A stretch of 64,000 nucleotides of DNA from NCBI RefSeq assembly GCF_014805525.1, contig NZ_JACFSZ010000018.1, positions 1 to 64,000 of the forward strand, in the 5' to 3' direction. This DNA is from Rhabdothermincola sediminis (GTDB taxonomy: Bacteria; Actinomycetota; Acidimicrobiia; Acidimicrobiales; Acidimicrobilacustridaceae). The notes beneath the pieces are model-generated. The model saw only the letters and a program-made list of their open reading frames with translations. It was not told where the DNA came from and made no database searches. Below, piece by piece: positions 9,088 to 17,192 of this stretch. The translations under genes and the position numbers were made by a program. Position 1 is the stretch's first letter; each line of letters opens with the position of its first letter.

Positions 9088-11307
9088 TCAACCGCCGGGG
9101 GTCGAAGTGCTCGTGGTGCCCGGTGCCGTCGTGGTCGTCGTCGGCGCGGTGGTGGTCGTGGTGGCGGGCGCCGTGGTGGTGCTCGTGGCGGGCGTGCTCG
9201 TGGACGTCGGCGGAACGGTCGTGTCCGACGGCTTGGGCGCGGTGCCTGGAACGAACGTGTCCGAGGTGGCCGGCGCGAGCCGGGGGCGCTCGAAGGGGCA
9301 GGAGGGAAGGCCGTCGGTGGCCTTGGTCATGTACTTGCGCCAGATCGTCGCCGGGAACGAGCCGCCGGTGACCGCTTGGCCGTGGACGCTGCGCATGTAG
9401 CGAACGGGCTCGCCGGGCGCTCCCGGGTACCCCATCCACACCGCGGTGGTCAGCGAGCACGTGTACCCCACGAACCAGGCATCGCGGTAGTTCTCCGTCG
9501 TTCCGGTCTTGCCGGCGGCCGGCTTGCCGATCCGTGCTCCGGTGCCGGTGCCGCTCTCGATCACCTGCGACAGCGTCCAGTTCACCTGTGCGGCCACGTC
9601 CTCGGAGAGCACTCGTTCACGGCGCGACGGTGCTTCGTACAGCAACGCCCCCTTGGCGTCGGTCACCCGGGTGACCACGAACGGCCCGAGGTGCTCGCCG
9701 CCGTTGGCGAACGTCGAATAGGCGGTCGCCATGTCGAGCACCGACACGTTGCTGGTGCCGAGCACGATGGAGGGCACCTCGTCGAGGTGGCTGGTGACAC
9801 CCATCCGCCTGGCCATCGCGGCCACGTTCTCCGGGCCGATGTCGAGGCCCAGCTGGGCGTACGCGGTGTTCGAGGACTTGCGGGTGGCGTCGACCAGGTT
9901 GAGCTGACCGAGCCCGGCATCGGCGTAGTTCGCCACCGTCCAGTCCGCGCCCCCGTCCGCACCCTTGAAGACCCTCTTGGCCGGGGCGTCGTACACCTTG
10001 CTCAGAGGCACCCCTTGCTCCAGCGCCTCAGCCAGAGCGATCGGCTTGAACGAGGAACCAGGCTGGCGACCCGACCCACCCCCCTCCGCGCCGACCGCCA
10101 AGTTCACCCTCGACGACGCGAAGTCCAACCCGCCCACCATGGCTCGCACCCGACCCTGGGGGTCGATCGACACCAGCGCGGCTGCGGGGTCGCCCGGGCG
10201 ATCGAGCGTGGAGGTGATGGCCGAGATGGCCTCCTCCTGGAGGTCGAAGTCGAGGGTGGTGTACACACGCAGACCACCCCCGTAGACCTCGGCGTCGGTG
10301 AACCCCGCGTGCTTCACCAGCCATTGGCGGACGTAGTCGACGAAATACTCGGTGCCCAGCTCCGGGCGGGCGACGCGCCCGAAGTTGCCGGTGTTCGTGC
10401 GGGTCAGCACGTCGTCCCACCCGGCGGCGACGGCGGCGTCGTAGTCCTCCTGGGTGATGGAACCCGTCTCGAGCATGGCGGCGAGCACGCTGCGGCGCCG
10501 GTTCGTCGCCTCCTCGCGTTGCGGCGCGGCCCGGGGATCGATGTCGGGGAGCTTGGCGTCAGCGAGCTCCGGCGCCCGGATCAGGCCAGCGAGGTAGGCG
10601 GCCTGGGACAGGTTCAGCTCCTCCACATCGATCCCGAAGTACGTCTTGGATGCTGCCTGCACGCCATAGGCCCCTCGCCCGAAGTAGATGACGTTGAGGT
10701 AGCGGGTGAGGATCTCCTCCTTGGAGAGCTCCCGCTCCACCTTCACCGCCAGGGCGGCCTCCTTGATCTTGCGGTCCAGGGTCCGCTCCTGGCTGAGGTA
10801 CACGTTCTTGACGTACTGCTGGGTGATGGTCGACCCACCCTGGCGGATCCCTTCGCTGCGCACGTTCGCCCACAGCGCTCGCGCGATGCCGAGCGGGTCG
10901 ACACCCTTGTGTTCGAAGAAGGCGCGGTCCTCAGCCGCCACCACGGCGTCGATCAGCACCTGCGGGAGCTGGGCGTAGGTGACGCTCACCCGGTCCACTC
11001 CCCCCGACAGCTGGGCGATCGAGTTGTCGGCGTTGCACCCGGTGGTCACGTCGGCTGCGCAGATGAAGGTGGTCTGCAGCAACGGCGGCTCGGACGACGG
11101 CAGGGGCACCTGAGCGAACAGGTAGCCGGCACCGGCGACGCCCAGGATGAGAAGCAGACCGACGAGGAACAGCCCGCGTCGCCACCGCCAGAGGAGGCCA
11201 CGACGACCACCAGCGTCCCCGTGGCCACGCCCGTCCGGCGGCTTCGGGCGCTGGCCGCGAACGCTCCCGGCACGTGGACGGTGCTGCTTCGATGACCTCG
11301 TCGTCAT
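9088..11307 (-). CDS. class A penicillin-binding protein (transglycosylase/transpeptidase)
   Basis: The 739-residue bifunctional enzyme has a basic cytoplasmic tail, one membrane helix (about 46-65), a GT51 transglycosylase domain with AAEDRAFFEHKG (catalytic Glu about 126) and RQGGSTITQQYVKN, and a penicillin-binding domain with SSFK (Ser418/Lys421), SSN (478-480) and KTGT (600-603). It polymerises and cross-links peptidoglycan on the outer face of the membrane. The last 70 residues are a Thr/Pro/Ser-rich low-complexity tail that may span the cell wall. It is 21 bp downstream of the DUF5318 gene, probably co-transcribed. A PonA-type symbol would be a guess. Confidence 0.95.
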   Translation of the reverse strand: MTTRSSKQHRPRAGSVRGQRPKPPDGRGHGDAGGRRGLLWRWRRGLFLVGLLLILGVAGAGYLFAQVPLPSSEPPLLQTTFICAADVTTGCNADNSIAQLSGGVDRVSVTYAQLPQVLIDAVVAAEDRAFFEHKGVDPLGIARALWANVRSEGIRQGGSTITQQYVKNVYLSQERTLDRKIKEAALAVKVERELSKEEILTRYLNVIYFGRGAYGVQAASKTYFGIDVEELNLSQAAYLAGLIRAPELADAKLPDIDPRAAPQREEATNRRRSVLAAMLETGSITQEDYDAAVAAGWDDVLTRTNTGNFGRVARPELGTEYFVDYVRQWLVKHAGFTDAEVYGGGLRVYTTLDFDLQEEAISAITSTLDRPGDPAAALVSIDPQGRVRAMVGGLDFASSRVNLAVGAEGGGSGRQPGSSFKPIALAEALEQGVPLSKVYDAPAKRVFKGADGGADWTVANYADAGLGQLNLVDATRKSSNTAYAQLGLDIGPENVAAMARRMGVTSHLDEVPSIVLGTSNVSVLDMATAYSTFANGGEHLGPFVVTRVTDAKGALLYEAPSRRERVLSEDVAAQVNWTLSQVIESGTGTGARIGKPAAGKTGTTENYRDAWFVGYTCSLTTAVWMGYPGAPGEPVRYMRSVHGQAVTGGSFPATIWRKYMTKATDGLPSCPFERPRLAPATSDTFVPGTAPKPSDTTVPPTSTSTPATSTTTAPATTTTTAPTTTTTAPGTTSTSTPGG

Positions 11308-11328
11308 GGGGTCGGGGCCGCAGGCGGT

Positions 11329-11733
11329 TCAAGCGGAGCGGGCCGGGTTCAGCACGAAGGTACGCGCCAAGTGGTTCCAGGAGCACTCGGGGCACACCTC
11401 CACCACGTAGCAGGCGAAATCGCCACGGCGCTCAGCGAGCGACCGCAGCTCCGCTCGCGAGGTGACGCAACGTCCGTGCGCCGGCAGCCGCGGTCCGAAC
11501 ACGTACGTGACCAGCACCACATCGGCGCCTGCACAAACAGGGCACCGCTCACCGGAGGGTTCGCTGCACTCGCGGGCCGCCCGCACCAACTCGGGATGGG
11601 CATCACAGATCTCGTGCCGGGCCAGGCGACCGCGATGGAACTCCGCGAGCACTGCCTGGCGCGCCAGCCGGTAGTCGACCTCACCGGGGGTACCGGACGG
11701 GCCGCCACGGAGGGCACCGGGGCCAAAGCTCAC
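11329..11733 (-). CDS. DUF5318 family protein
   Basis: The 134-residue product fits the actinobacterial DUF5318 family: VDYRLARQAVL near the N terminus, RCPVCAGADVVLVTYVFG in the middle and CYVVEVCPECSWNHL near the end. The two CxxC pairs suggest a zinc ribbon. Function is unknown. In many actinobacteria this gene precedes a class A penicillin-binding protein, as here. The GTG at 11733 is chosen because it gives the usual short N terminus; the frame continues upstream but with shadow-like composition. Confidence 0.85.
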   Translation of the reverse strand: MSFGPGALRGGPSGTPGEVDYRLARQAVLAEFHRGRLARHEICDAHPELVRAARECSEPSGERCPVCAGADVVLVTYVFGPRLPAHGRCVTSRAELRSLAERRGDFACYVVEVCPECSWNHLARTFVLNPARSA

Positions 11734-11887
11734 GGGGCTCCAGGGTAGCGACCGATCCAGCCTGCGGGCGGAGTGGGGTGCCCCGATCCTCGAGCGGTTC
11801 CCAGCGGTGCGGCTGTCCGGTGCGTCGGCAACGGTAGGTGATGGTGGCGGCCTAGCGGCTGGCGTGCCACACTTAGGGCCCGAATCG

Positions 11888-11899
11888 GCATTCGAATGC
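11888..11899. promoter_or_regulatory. 12-bp perfect palindrome upstream of the LamG gene
   Basis: GCATTCGAATGC is a perfect inverted repeat ending 34 bases before the start codon at 11934. Its position in a short leader suits an operator for a dimeric regulator, but no regulator gene is adjacent. It stands out as AT-richer than the surrounding DNA. Speculative. Confidence 0.3.
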
Positions 11900-11933
11900 T
11901 CCGTATCGGCTCCGAACGAGGTGGCGGGGGGCG

Positions 11934-12824
11934 ATGACCCACGACAAGTTGGACGACGGCCGACACCGCGAGGGGCGGCGCTCGTTCCTGAAGAAGGTAG
12001 GGCTGGGCGCCGCGGTTGCGTGGACCGCACCCACGATCGCCTCCAGCCGGGCGCTAGCTCAGAGCACCTGCGGCATCTCCGGCCCCAACGACATCACCAA
12101 CCTCCTCGCCTGGTGGGACGGCGCTGATCCGACGACCATCAACCCGCCCACCAACCCACTCACCGACGTCGCCCTGCAAACCTGGGCCGACAAGTCGGGG
12201 AACGGCTACGACCTGGTCCAGAACACCGCCGCGAACCAACCAACCTGGCGGTTCAACACGGGCATCAACGGGCTCGGATCGGTGGAGTTCGACGGAACCG
12301 ATGACTGGCTGGAGACCGCCCTCACAGTGCTCAACGGTCTCACGGACGTCACCGTCTTCTACGTGGCCGCCAACGACGTGTCGCCCGACGGGCCGGTCCT
12401 GTGGGGCTACGACTCCAGCGCAGGCAACAGCACCAACGCCTGGCAGGTGGCCGGGGCGGATGTGACAGGGTCGCTCACGGGCGAGTCGTTCACCCTGGCC
12501 TCGAACGGCAACGCTGCCGGCACGACCAACGCCGACTACACGCTCGGGACCGACATCGTCACGATCACCCAGACCACGACCCTCAGCACCCTGCGCGTCA
12601 ACCTCACGGCCCGTACCCTGAGCCTGGGCAACCCGGCGCTGGACCTCACCCCGAGCGCAGCGGTCGGCGGCAACGCAGACACCTTGCGGGTCGGCGGTGA
12701 CGACCTCGCGGCACAGACCGTGTTCGACGGCATGATCGGCGAGATCATCATCTACGACCGGGTCCTCAATGCCACGGAGATCGATCAGGTCGAGTGCTAC
12801 CTGAACCTCAAGTGGTACCTGTAA
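11934..12824 (+). CDS. Tat-exported LamG/concanavalin-like domain protein
   Basis: A 296-residue protein with a twin-arginine signal (RRSFLKKVGLGAAVAW, followed by an Ala-rich region and an ALAQ cleavage site near residue 43), so it is exported folded. The mature part is one beta-rich domain. LLAWWDGAD, WADKSGNGYDL, VEFDGTDDWLET and GEIIIYDRVLNATEIDQVECYLNLKWYL are typical of concanavalin/LamG-like domains, which bind glycans. Low charge and many Thr and Asn residues are typical of secreted proteins. No enzyme motif is visible. It appears monocistronic. Confidence 0.8.
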   Translation: MTHDKLDDGRHREGRRSFLKKVGLGAAVAWTAPTIASSRALAQSTCGISGPNDITNLLAWWDGADPTTINPPTNPLTDVALQTWADKSGNGYDLVQNTAANQPTWRFNTGINGLGSVEFDGTDDWLETALTVLNGLTDVTVFYVAANDVSPDGPVLWGYDSSAGNSTNAWQVAGADVTGSLTGESFTLASNGNAAGTTNADYTLGTDIVTITQTTTLSTLRVNLTARTLSLGNPALDLTPSAAVGGNADTLRVGGDDLAAQTVFDGMIGEIIIYDRVLNATEIDQVECYLNLKWYL

Positions 12825-12900
12825 TCCGCCCATCGGCGCGGGCCCGGACTCCGAAAGGTCATCCCCGTCTTCCCGAGCGTGTGCGGGCAGACTGGCGCTG

Positions 12901-13686
12901 ATGCCCGACCAGCCCGACGACCTGACGAGCACCCATCCGAGCGGACACCTCCGCCCTGCCCCCGATCCCACTGAGGATCTGCAGCCCGACGCCGGCGGGT
13001 CCCGATCGCCGCTCTCGGCCGTCTTCCCCGCCACCGTGTCCCTGCCGGACGACGTGGTGTCCTACGGACCCGACATCGCCACCGAGGCCGTCTTCAGGCT
13101 CCTCGGCCACCTGGAGGGCAAGCGGGTCCTCGAGCTCGGCTGCGGCGCCGGCCAAGCAGCCGTCGCGCTCGCCTACCAGGGGGCGCACGTGATCGCTGTC
13201 GACCCTTCGCACCGGCGACTGGAACAGGCCCGCAACGCTTGCGAACGCGCTGAGGTCCGGGTGGAGCTCCACCAGAGCGATCTGGCCGAGCTCGCCTTCG
13301 TGCGGGCCGACACCATCGACGTGGCCTTGAGCGTCTACGCGCTGGCTTCGGTCACCGACCTGGACCGGGTCTTCCGCCAGGTCCACCGGGTGCTGCGCAC
13401 CGGGTGCCCGCTGGTGTTCTCGCTGCCCCACCCGGCCCTACGGGTGGCCGAGGGCAACTCCTACTTCGACCGCTCCCCGTTGGCGTGGGACACGGGTGAC
13501 GCGACAGGCCAGGAGCAGCCGCGCACCATCAGCGAAGTCTTCACGAGCCTCACCCGGGCGAACTTCCGGGTCGATGCCTTACTCGAGCCCGAGCCCCTCG
13601 ACGGGCCACGCTCGGCGCTGTGGAAGCCTGCCATGGAGCGGGCGCCCGCCACCCTGCTGGTGCGGGGCCGCAAGGAAGGCATCTGA
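12901..13686 (+). CDS. class I SAM-dependent methyltransferase
   Basis: The 261-residue protein has the Rossmann-like methyltransferase motif I VLELGCGAGQAAVALA (about residues 75-90), an acidic end of strand 2 (VIAVDPS), a motif II/III region with IDVALSVYALASV and a later LRTGCPLVFSLPHP strand. The first 45 residues are a Pro/Asp-rich, likely disordered extension. Substrate unknown; small-molecule methyltransferases of this type (UbiE/COQ5-like) are common. Followed by a strong hairpin that probably ends the transcript. Confidence 0.88.
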   Translation: MPDQPDDLTSTHPSGHLRPAPDPTEDLQPDAGGSRSPLSAVFPATVSLPDDVVSYGPDIATEAVFRLLGHLEGKRVLELGCGAGQAAVALAYQGAHVIAVDPSHRRLEQARNACERAEVRVELHQSDLAELAFVRADTIDVALSVYALASVTDLDRVFRQVHRVLRTGCPLVFSLPHPALRVAEGNSYFDRSPLAWDTGDATGQEQPRTISEVFTSLTRANFRVDALLEPEPLDGPRSALWKPAMERAPATLLVRGRKEGI

Positions 13687-13696
13687 GCGGAACGAC

Positions 13697-13722
13697 CGGT
13701 GGGGGCCCAAGGGCCCCCACCG
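13697..13722 (+). terminator. hairpin after the methyltransferase gene
   Basis: A perfect 12-bp inverted repeat (CGGTGGGGGCCC / GGGCCCCCACCG) with a two-base centre lies 11 bases after the methyltransferase stop. No U-run follows, which is common in GC-rich actinobacteria. It may also serve the convergent pcnA transcript. Confidence 0.6.
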
Positions 13723-13896
13723 CGCGCATCGCCAACAGCACGGCCGGGACCGAAAAGAACGCGGCCCGGCGCCTTCGGTTCGAGTCACCGGGGCCGGGTT
13801 CGCTCTAGCTCCCCGCAGGCGCAGCGACCAGTTCAACCTGCGGATCATCACTTCCCCGCCGGTCACCGCGAACGGTGACGGGACGTGCAGACGATA

Positions 13897-15327
13897 TCAC
13901 CCTTCGTGCTGATCGCCAAGCGGCGGCGGCGTATGCGCAGCCTCTGGCTGCGTTGCCCACCACTCGTCCAGCCGGCGGAAGGCCTCCTCCCGCCCGAGCG
14001 GCCCCTGCTCCAGCCGCAGCTCCAGAAGGTGCTCCAGCGCCCGACCCACGAGGGGTCCCGGTTCGATGCTCAGATGAGCCATCACCTCCCGACCATCAAG
14101 GTCCGGCCGGATCGAGGCGAGCTCCTCCTTCGCGGACAGTTCCTCGATACGCCGCTCGAGCTCGTCCATGCGAGCGGCGAGGGCCCGGGCCTTGCGCTCG
14201 TTGCGGGTCGTGCAGTCACAGCGCGTGAGCTCGATCAGCTCGTCGAGCAATGGCCCGGCATCGCGAACGAAGCGGCGCACCGCACTGTCCGTCCAGCCCA
14301 TCTTGTACGTGTGGAACCGGAGGTGCAGGTACACGAGCCGGCTCACGGCCTCGACGTCCTCGTTGGAGTACCGCAGCTCACGCATGCGGTGTCGGGTCAT
14401 CCGGGCGCCCACCACCTCGTGATGATGGAAGGACACGCCGTTCTCGCCGTAGGCCCGCGTCCGGGGCTTGCCGACGTCGTGGAACAGGGCTGCGAGGCGA
14501 ACCAGCCGGCGAGGAGAGGTCTTGGCCACCACCGCGATGGTGTGGGTCAACACGTCCTTGTGGCGGTGGATCGGATCTTGCTCCAAGCGCATGGCGGGAA
14601 CCTCGGGCAGGAACTCCTCCATCAGCCCCGTGTCCACGAGGAACCACAGACCAGGTGACGGGTCCGCAACGACCAGCAGCTTGTCGAGCTCGTCCCGAAT
14701 CCGCTCCGCGGAGACGATCGCCAACCGGTGGTGCATCCGCTCTACCGCCGCCGTCAACTCGGGAACCGGGCGCAGCCCGTACCCGGCGATGAAACGCGCC
14801 GCCCGCAACATCCGCAGTGGGTCGTCGGCGAAGGACTCCTCCGGTGACAGAGGCGTCCGCAGTCGCGACGCCGCCAAGTCGGCCGCCCCGTCGAAGGGAT
14901 CGATCAGCTCCGGCTCAGGCAGCGCGAGCGCCATCGCGTTCACCGTGAAGTCACGGCGCGACAGGTCGCTCTCGACCGCATCCGCGAACCGCACGTCGGG
15001 CTTACGGGAATCCGGCACGTAAGCCTCGGCGCGATGGGTGGTGATCTCGAAGGTCCATTCCCCACGCTTGACGCCGATCGTCCCGAAGCGCTCCCCCTGG
15101 GTCCACACCGCGTCGGCCAGATCACGCACGAGCTGCTTGGTCTGTTCGGGGCGGGCGTCGGTGGTGAGGTCGATGTCACGATCGGCGCCCAGCTCGCGAC
15201 CGACGAGCAGGTCACGCACGATCCCACCTACGAGGTAGAGCCGGAACCCGGCCGCGGTGAAACGATCAGCGAAAGGTCGCGCCTGGTCGAGCACGGGTCG
15301 CAGCCGGTCCGGGATCACGGCGGGCAA
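13897..15327 (-). CDS. pcnA: CCA tRNA nucleotidyltransferase (PcnA/Cca family)
   Basis: The 476-residue enzyme adds CCA to tRNA 3' ends. The nucleotidyltransferase core shows LVGGIVRDLLVGRELGADRD and DIDLTT with the metal-binding Asp pair, the second SRRDFTVNAMA motif and the RMLRAARF tRNA-binding region. An HD domain follows, with LAALFHDVGKP. The length and HD domain match the mycobacterial PcnA type. The only tRNA in this window lacks an encoded CCA, so such an enzyme is required. It begins the syntenic block that leads to the origin. Confidence 0.95.
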   Translation of the reverse strand: MPAVIPDRLRPVLDQARPFADRFTAAGFRLYLVGGIVRDLLVGRELGADRDIDLTTDARPEQTKQLVRDLADAVWTQGERFGTIGVKRGEWTFEITTHRAEAYVPDSRKPDVRFADAVESDLSRRDFTVNAMALALPEPELIDPFDGAADLAASRLRTPLSPEESFADDPLRMLRAARFIAGYGLRPVPELTAAVERMHHRLAIVSAERIRDELDKLLVVADPSPGLWFLVDTGLMEEFLPEVPAMRLEQDPIHRHKDVLTHTIAVVAKTSPRRLVRLAALFHDVGKPRTRAYGENGVSFHHHEVVGARMTRHRMRELRYSNEDVEAVSRLVYLHLRFHTYKMGWTDSAVRRFVRDAGPLLDELIELTRCDCTTRNERKARALAARMDELERRIEELSAKEELASIRPDLDGREVMAHLSIEPGPLVGRALEHLLELRLEQGPLGREEAFRRLDEWWATQPEAAHTPPPLGDQHEG

Positions 15328-15371
15328 CGCTACCGGCCGCCCCGCAGGGCATCGCCAGCGGAGGCGATCCG

Positions 15372-16385
15372 TCAGGGCCAGCCGGCCTCGTCGCGGATCC
15401 GCCGGACCGCCTCGACCACCGCCCGTCCCGCACCGCCGGAGGTCGCCGGTTCAGGCCGGTAGTCGACCTCGACCAGCCGAGCCAACGACGCGCCCACCGA
15501 GAGGCCCAGCGCTGCGAGGTCGTAGCCTCCCTCGAGGATCAGCAACCGCCGGCCCGCGGGCACCAGCTCGCAGAGCTGGGCCGTGAGATCAGCGAAGTCC
15601 CCGGCGCGCAGACCGAGCCCGGTCAGCGGGTCGGCGCGATGGGCGTCGTAGCCAGCAGACACGATCAACCAGGTGGGATGCCAGTGGTCGACCACCGGAG
15701 CGACGAGCACGTCGAACGCGAGTCGGTAGACATCTCCCGTCGCGCCAGCGGGGAGCGGCACGTTGATCGTCATCCCTGCCCCTTCACCGCGCCCCGTCTC
15801 CTCCAGAGAGCCGGTACCCGGGTAGAGCGGGTACTCGTGGAACGAGACGTACAGCACCCGGGGGTCGTCGTAGAACGCGTCCTGCGTGCCGTTGCCGTGG
15901 TGCGCGTCGTAGTCGACGATCAGCACCCGCTCACCACGGTCGGCGAGCGCGGCTGCCGCCACGGCCACGTTGTTGACCAGACAGAAACCCATGGGGCGGG
16001 TGGGCGTCGCGTGGTGGCCAGGCGGGCGTACCGCGCAGAACGCCACCTCGGCCTCGCCCGCATCGAGGCGCTCGATGGCATCCAACCCGGCACCGGCCGC
16101 GAGGAGCGCGGCCTCGTACGAGCCCTCGGAGACCGCGGTGTCGGCGTCGATCCGGCCGCCCCCCATGATCGACAGCTCCTGCAGCGCTCGCAGGTAGCGA
16201 CCGGGATGTACCCGTTCGATCGCCGCTTCCGGAGCGGGGCGTGGCTCGAACGGTGCGACGGCTTCGGTGATCCCGGCTTCCTCGATGCCCTGCGCCACCG
16301 CCGCCAGCCGCTCGGCTCGTTCCGGGTGCCAACGACCAGGATCGTGCTTCTCGAACAAGGGATGGGTGGCCAGCAGGACGGTCAC
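15372..16385 (-). CDS. histone-deacetylase-family (acetoin utilisation/acetylpolyamine hydrolase-like) protein
   Basis: A 337-residue zinc hydrolase of the arginase-deacetylase fold. RPPGHHATPTRPMGFCLVNN carries the catalytic His pair; VLIVDYDAHHGNGTQDAF carries the zinc-ligand Asp and His; SAGYDAHRADPL supplies the further Asp ligand. Bacterial members remove acetyl groups from polyamines or from lysines. The GTG at 16385 (VTVLLATHPLFEKHDPG) gives the family N terminus; the frame upstream is not homologous. It is divergent from a GNAT acetyltransferase 81 bp away, which may act on the opposite reaction. Inserted in the pcnA-DUF6049 synteny. Confidence 0.9.
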   Translation of the reverse strand: MTVLLATHPLFEKHDPGRWHPERAERLAAVAQGIEEAGITEAVAPFEPRPAPEAAIERVHPGRYLRALQELSIMGGGRIDADTAVSEGSYEAALLAAGAGLDAIERLDAGEAEVAFCAVRPPGHHATPTRPMGFCLVNNVAVAAAALADRGERVLIVDYDAHHGNGTQDAFYDDPRVLYVSFHEYPLYPGTGSLEETGRGEGAGMTINVPLPAGATGDVYRLAFDVLVAPVVDHWHPTWLIVSAGYDAHRADPLTGLGLRAGDFADLTAQLCELVPAGRRLLILEGGYDLAALGLSVGASLARLVEVDYRPEPATSGGAGRAVVEAVRRIRDEAGWP

Positions 16386-16466
16386 GAGGCGAGGGTACCC
16401 CTCACCTCGGGAGCACGGGCTCGCCCCATCCCGGTCGTACTCGCGGCCGTATCCTCGTCGAGGATC

Positions 16467-17192
16467 ATGGGAAAGATGGATCTGCTGCATCGGGGGTCCG
16501 AACGGCTCCGGATCACGCCGTGGCGCGGCGATCCGTCCGTCGCGCAACTGACCCCCACCGCGGGGATGGTTCCCACTGCGAGAGCGATCCGCCGTTCCCT
16601 CGACGCGCTCGCGGCGGAGGGCTACCGATCAGTCCTCACCTCCGCCTTGACGCTCGACGAGCAGTACCCGTTCCTCGAGGCCGGGTTCGGGGTGCACGAG
16701 CGCCTGCACCTCTTGCGCCACGATCTCCGTGACCTACCGGACGGTCCCTTGCCACCCGGGACGCGCCTGCGGCGCGGGCGCCGCCGTGATCGCACGCCGG
16801 TGCTCATGGTCGACGGTGCCGCATTCCAGCCCTTCTGGAGGTTCGACCAGGCGGGCTTCGACGACGCTCGCCAGGCAACCCCGTCATCGAGGTTCCGGGT
16901 CGTCGATGCTGGGGCGGTGGCCGCCTATGCCATCACCGGCCGGGCCGGTTCGGTGGGCTACCTGCAGCGCCTCGCCGTGCATCCCGACCATCAACGTCGC
17001 GGGCTCGGCACCGCGCTCGTCGCCGATGCCTTACGCTGGGCTCGCCGTCGAGGAAGCGCCTGGGTTCTGGTCAACACCCAGGAGACCAACCAGGACGCGC
17101 TGGCGCTCTACCTACGCCTCGGCTTCGTGCAGCAGCCCCACGGGCTGGCTGTGCTCGAGCACCCGCTCGATCGGCGCGGGAAGCGTGCATGA
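16467..17192 (+). CDS. GNAT-family N-acetyltransferase
   Basis: The 241-residue protein has a C-terminal GNAT domain: VGYLQRLAVHPDHQRRGLGTALV is the acetyl-CoA-binding motif A (R/Q-x-x-G-x-G/A), followed by NQDALALYLRLGF, the usual strand-helix motif B. The N-terminal 120 residues resemble a degenerate GNAT half, as in tandem acetyltransferases. Substrate not readable. Its stop overlaps the start of the DUF6049 gene (ATGA), so the two are translationally coupled. The start at 16467 has a weak GGATC context; the upstream frame runs through the opposite-strand deacetylase and is rejected. Confidence 0.85.
   Translation: MGKMDLLHRGSERLRITPWRGDPSVAQLTPTAGMVPTARAIRRSLDALAAEGYRSVLTSALTLDEQYPFLEAGFGVHERLHLLRHDLRDLPDGPLPPGTRLRRGRRRDRTPVLMVDGAAFQPFWRFDQAGFDDARQATPSSRFRVVDAGAVAAYAITGRAGSVGYLQRLAVHPDHQRRGLGTALVADALRWARRRGSAWVLVNTQETNQDALALYLRLGFVQQPHGLAVLEHPLDRRGKRA

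Noticed and set aside
9088-9300. repeated GTGGTGGTC-type units as possible CRISPR or minisatellite
   Set aside because: They encode the Thr/Pro-rich tail of the penicillin-binding protein; units are irregular and there are no spacers. No CRISPR array was seen anywhere in the window.
9376-11295. 639-codon open frame antisense to the penicillin-binding protein
   Set aside because: The minus strand carries all catalytic motifs of a class A PBP; this frame has none.
13760-13810. tRNA-like T-arm (GGTTCGAGTCACC)
   Set aside because: No matching acceptor stem, D-arm or anticodon arm is found at the right distance upstream.
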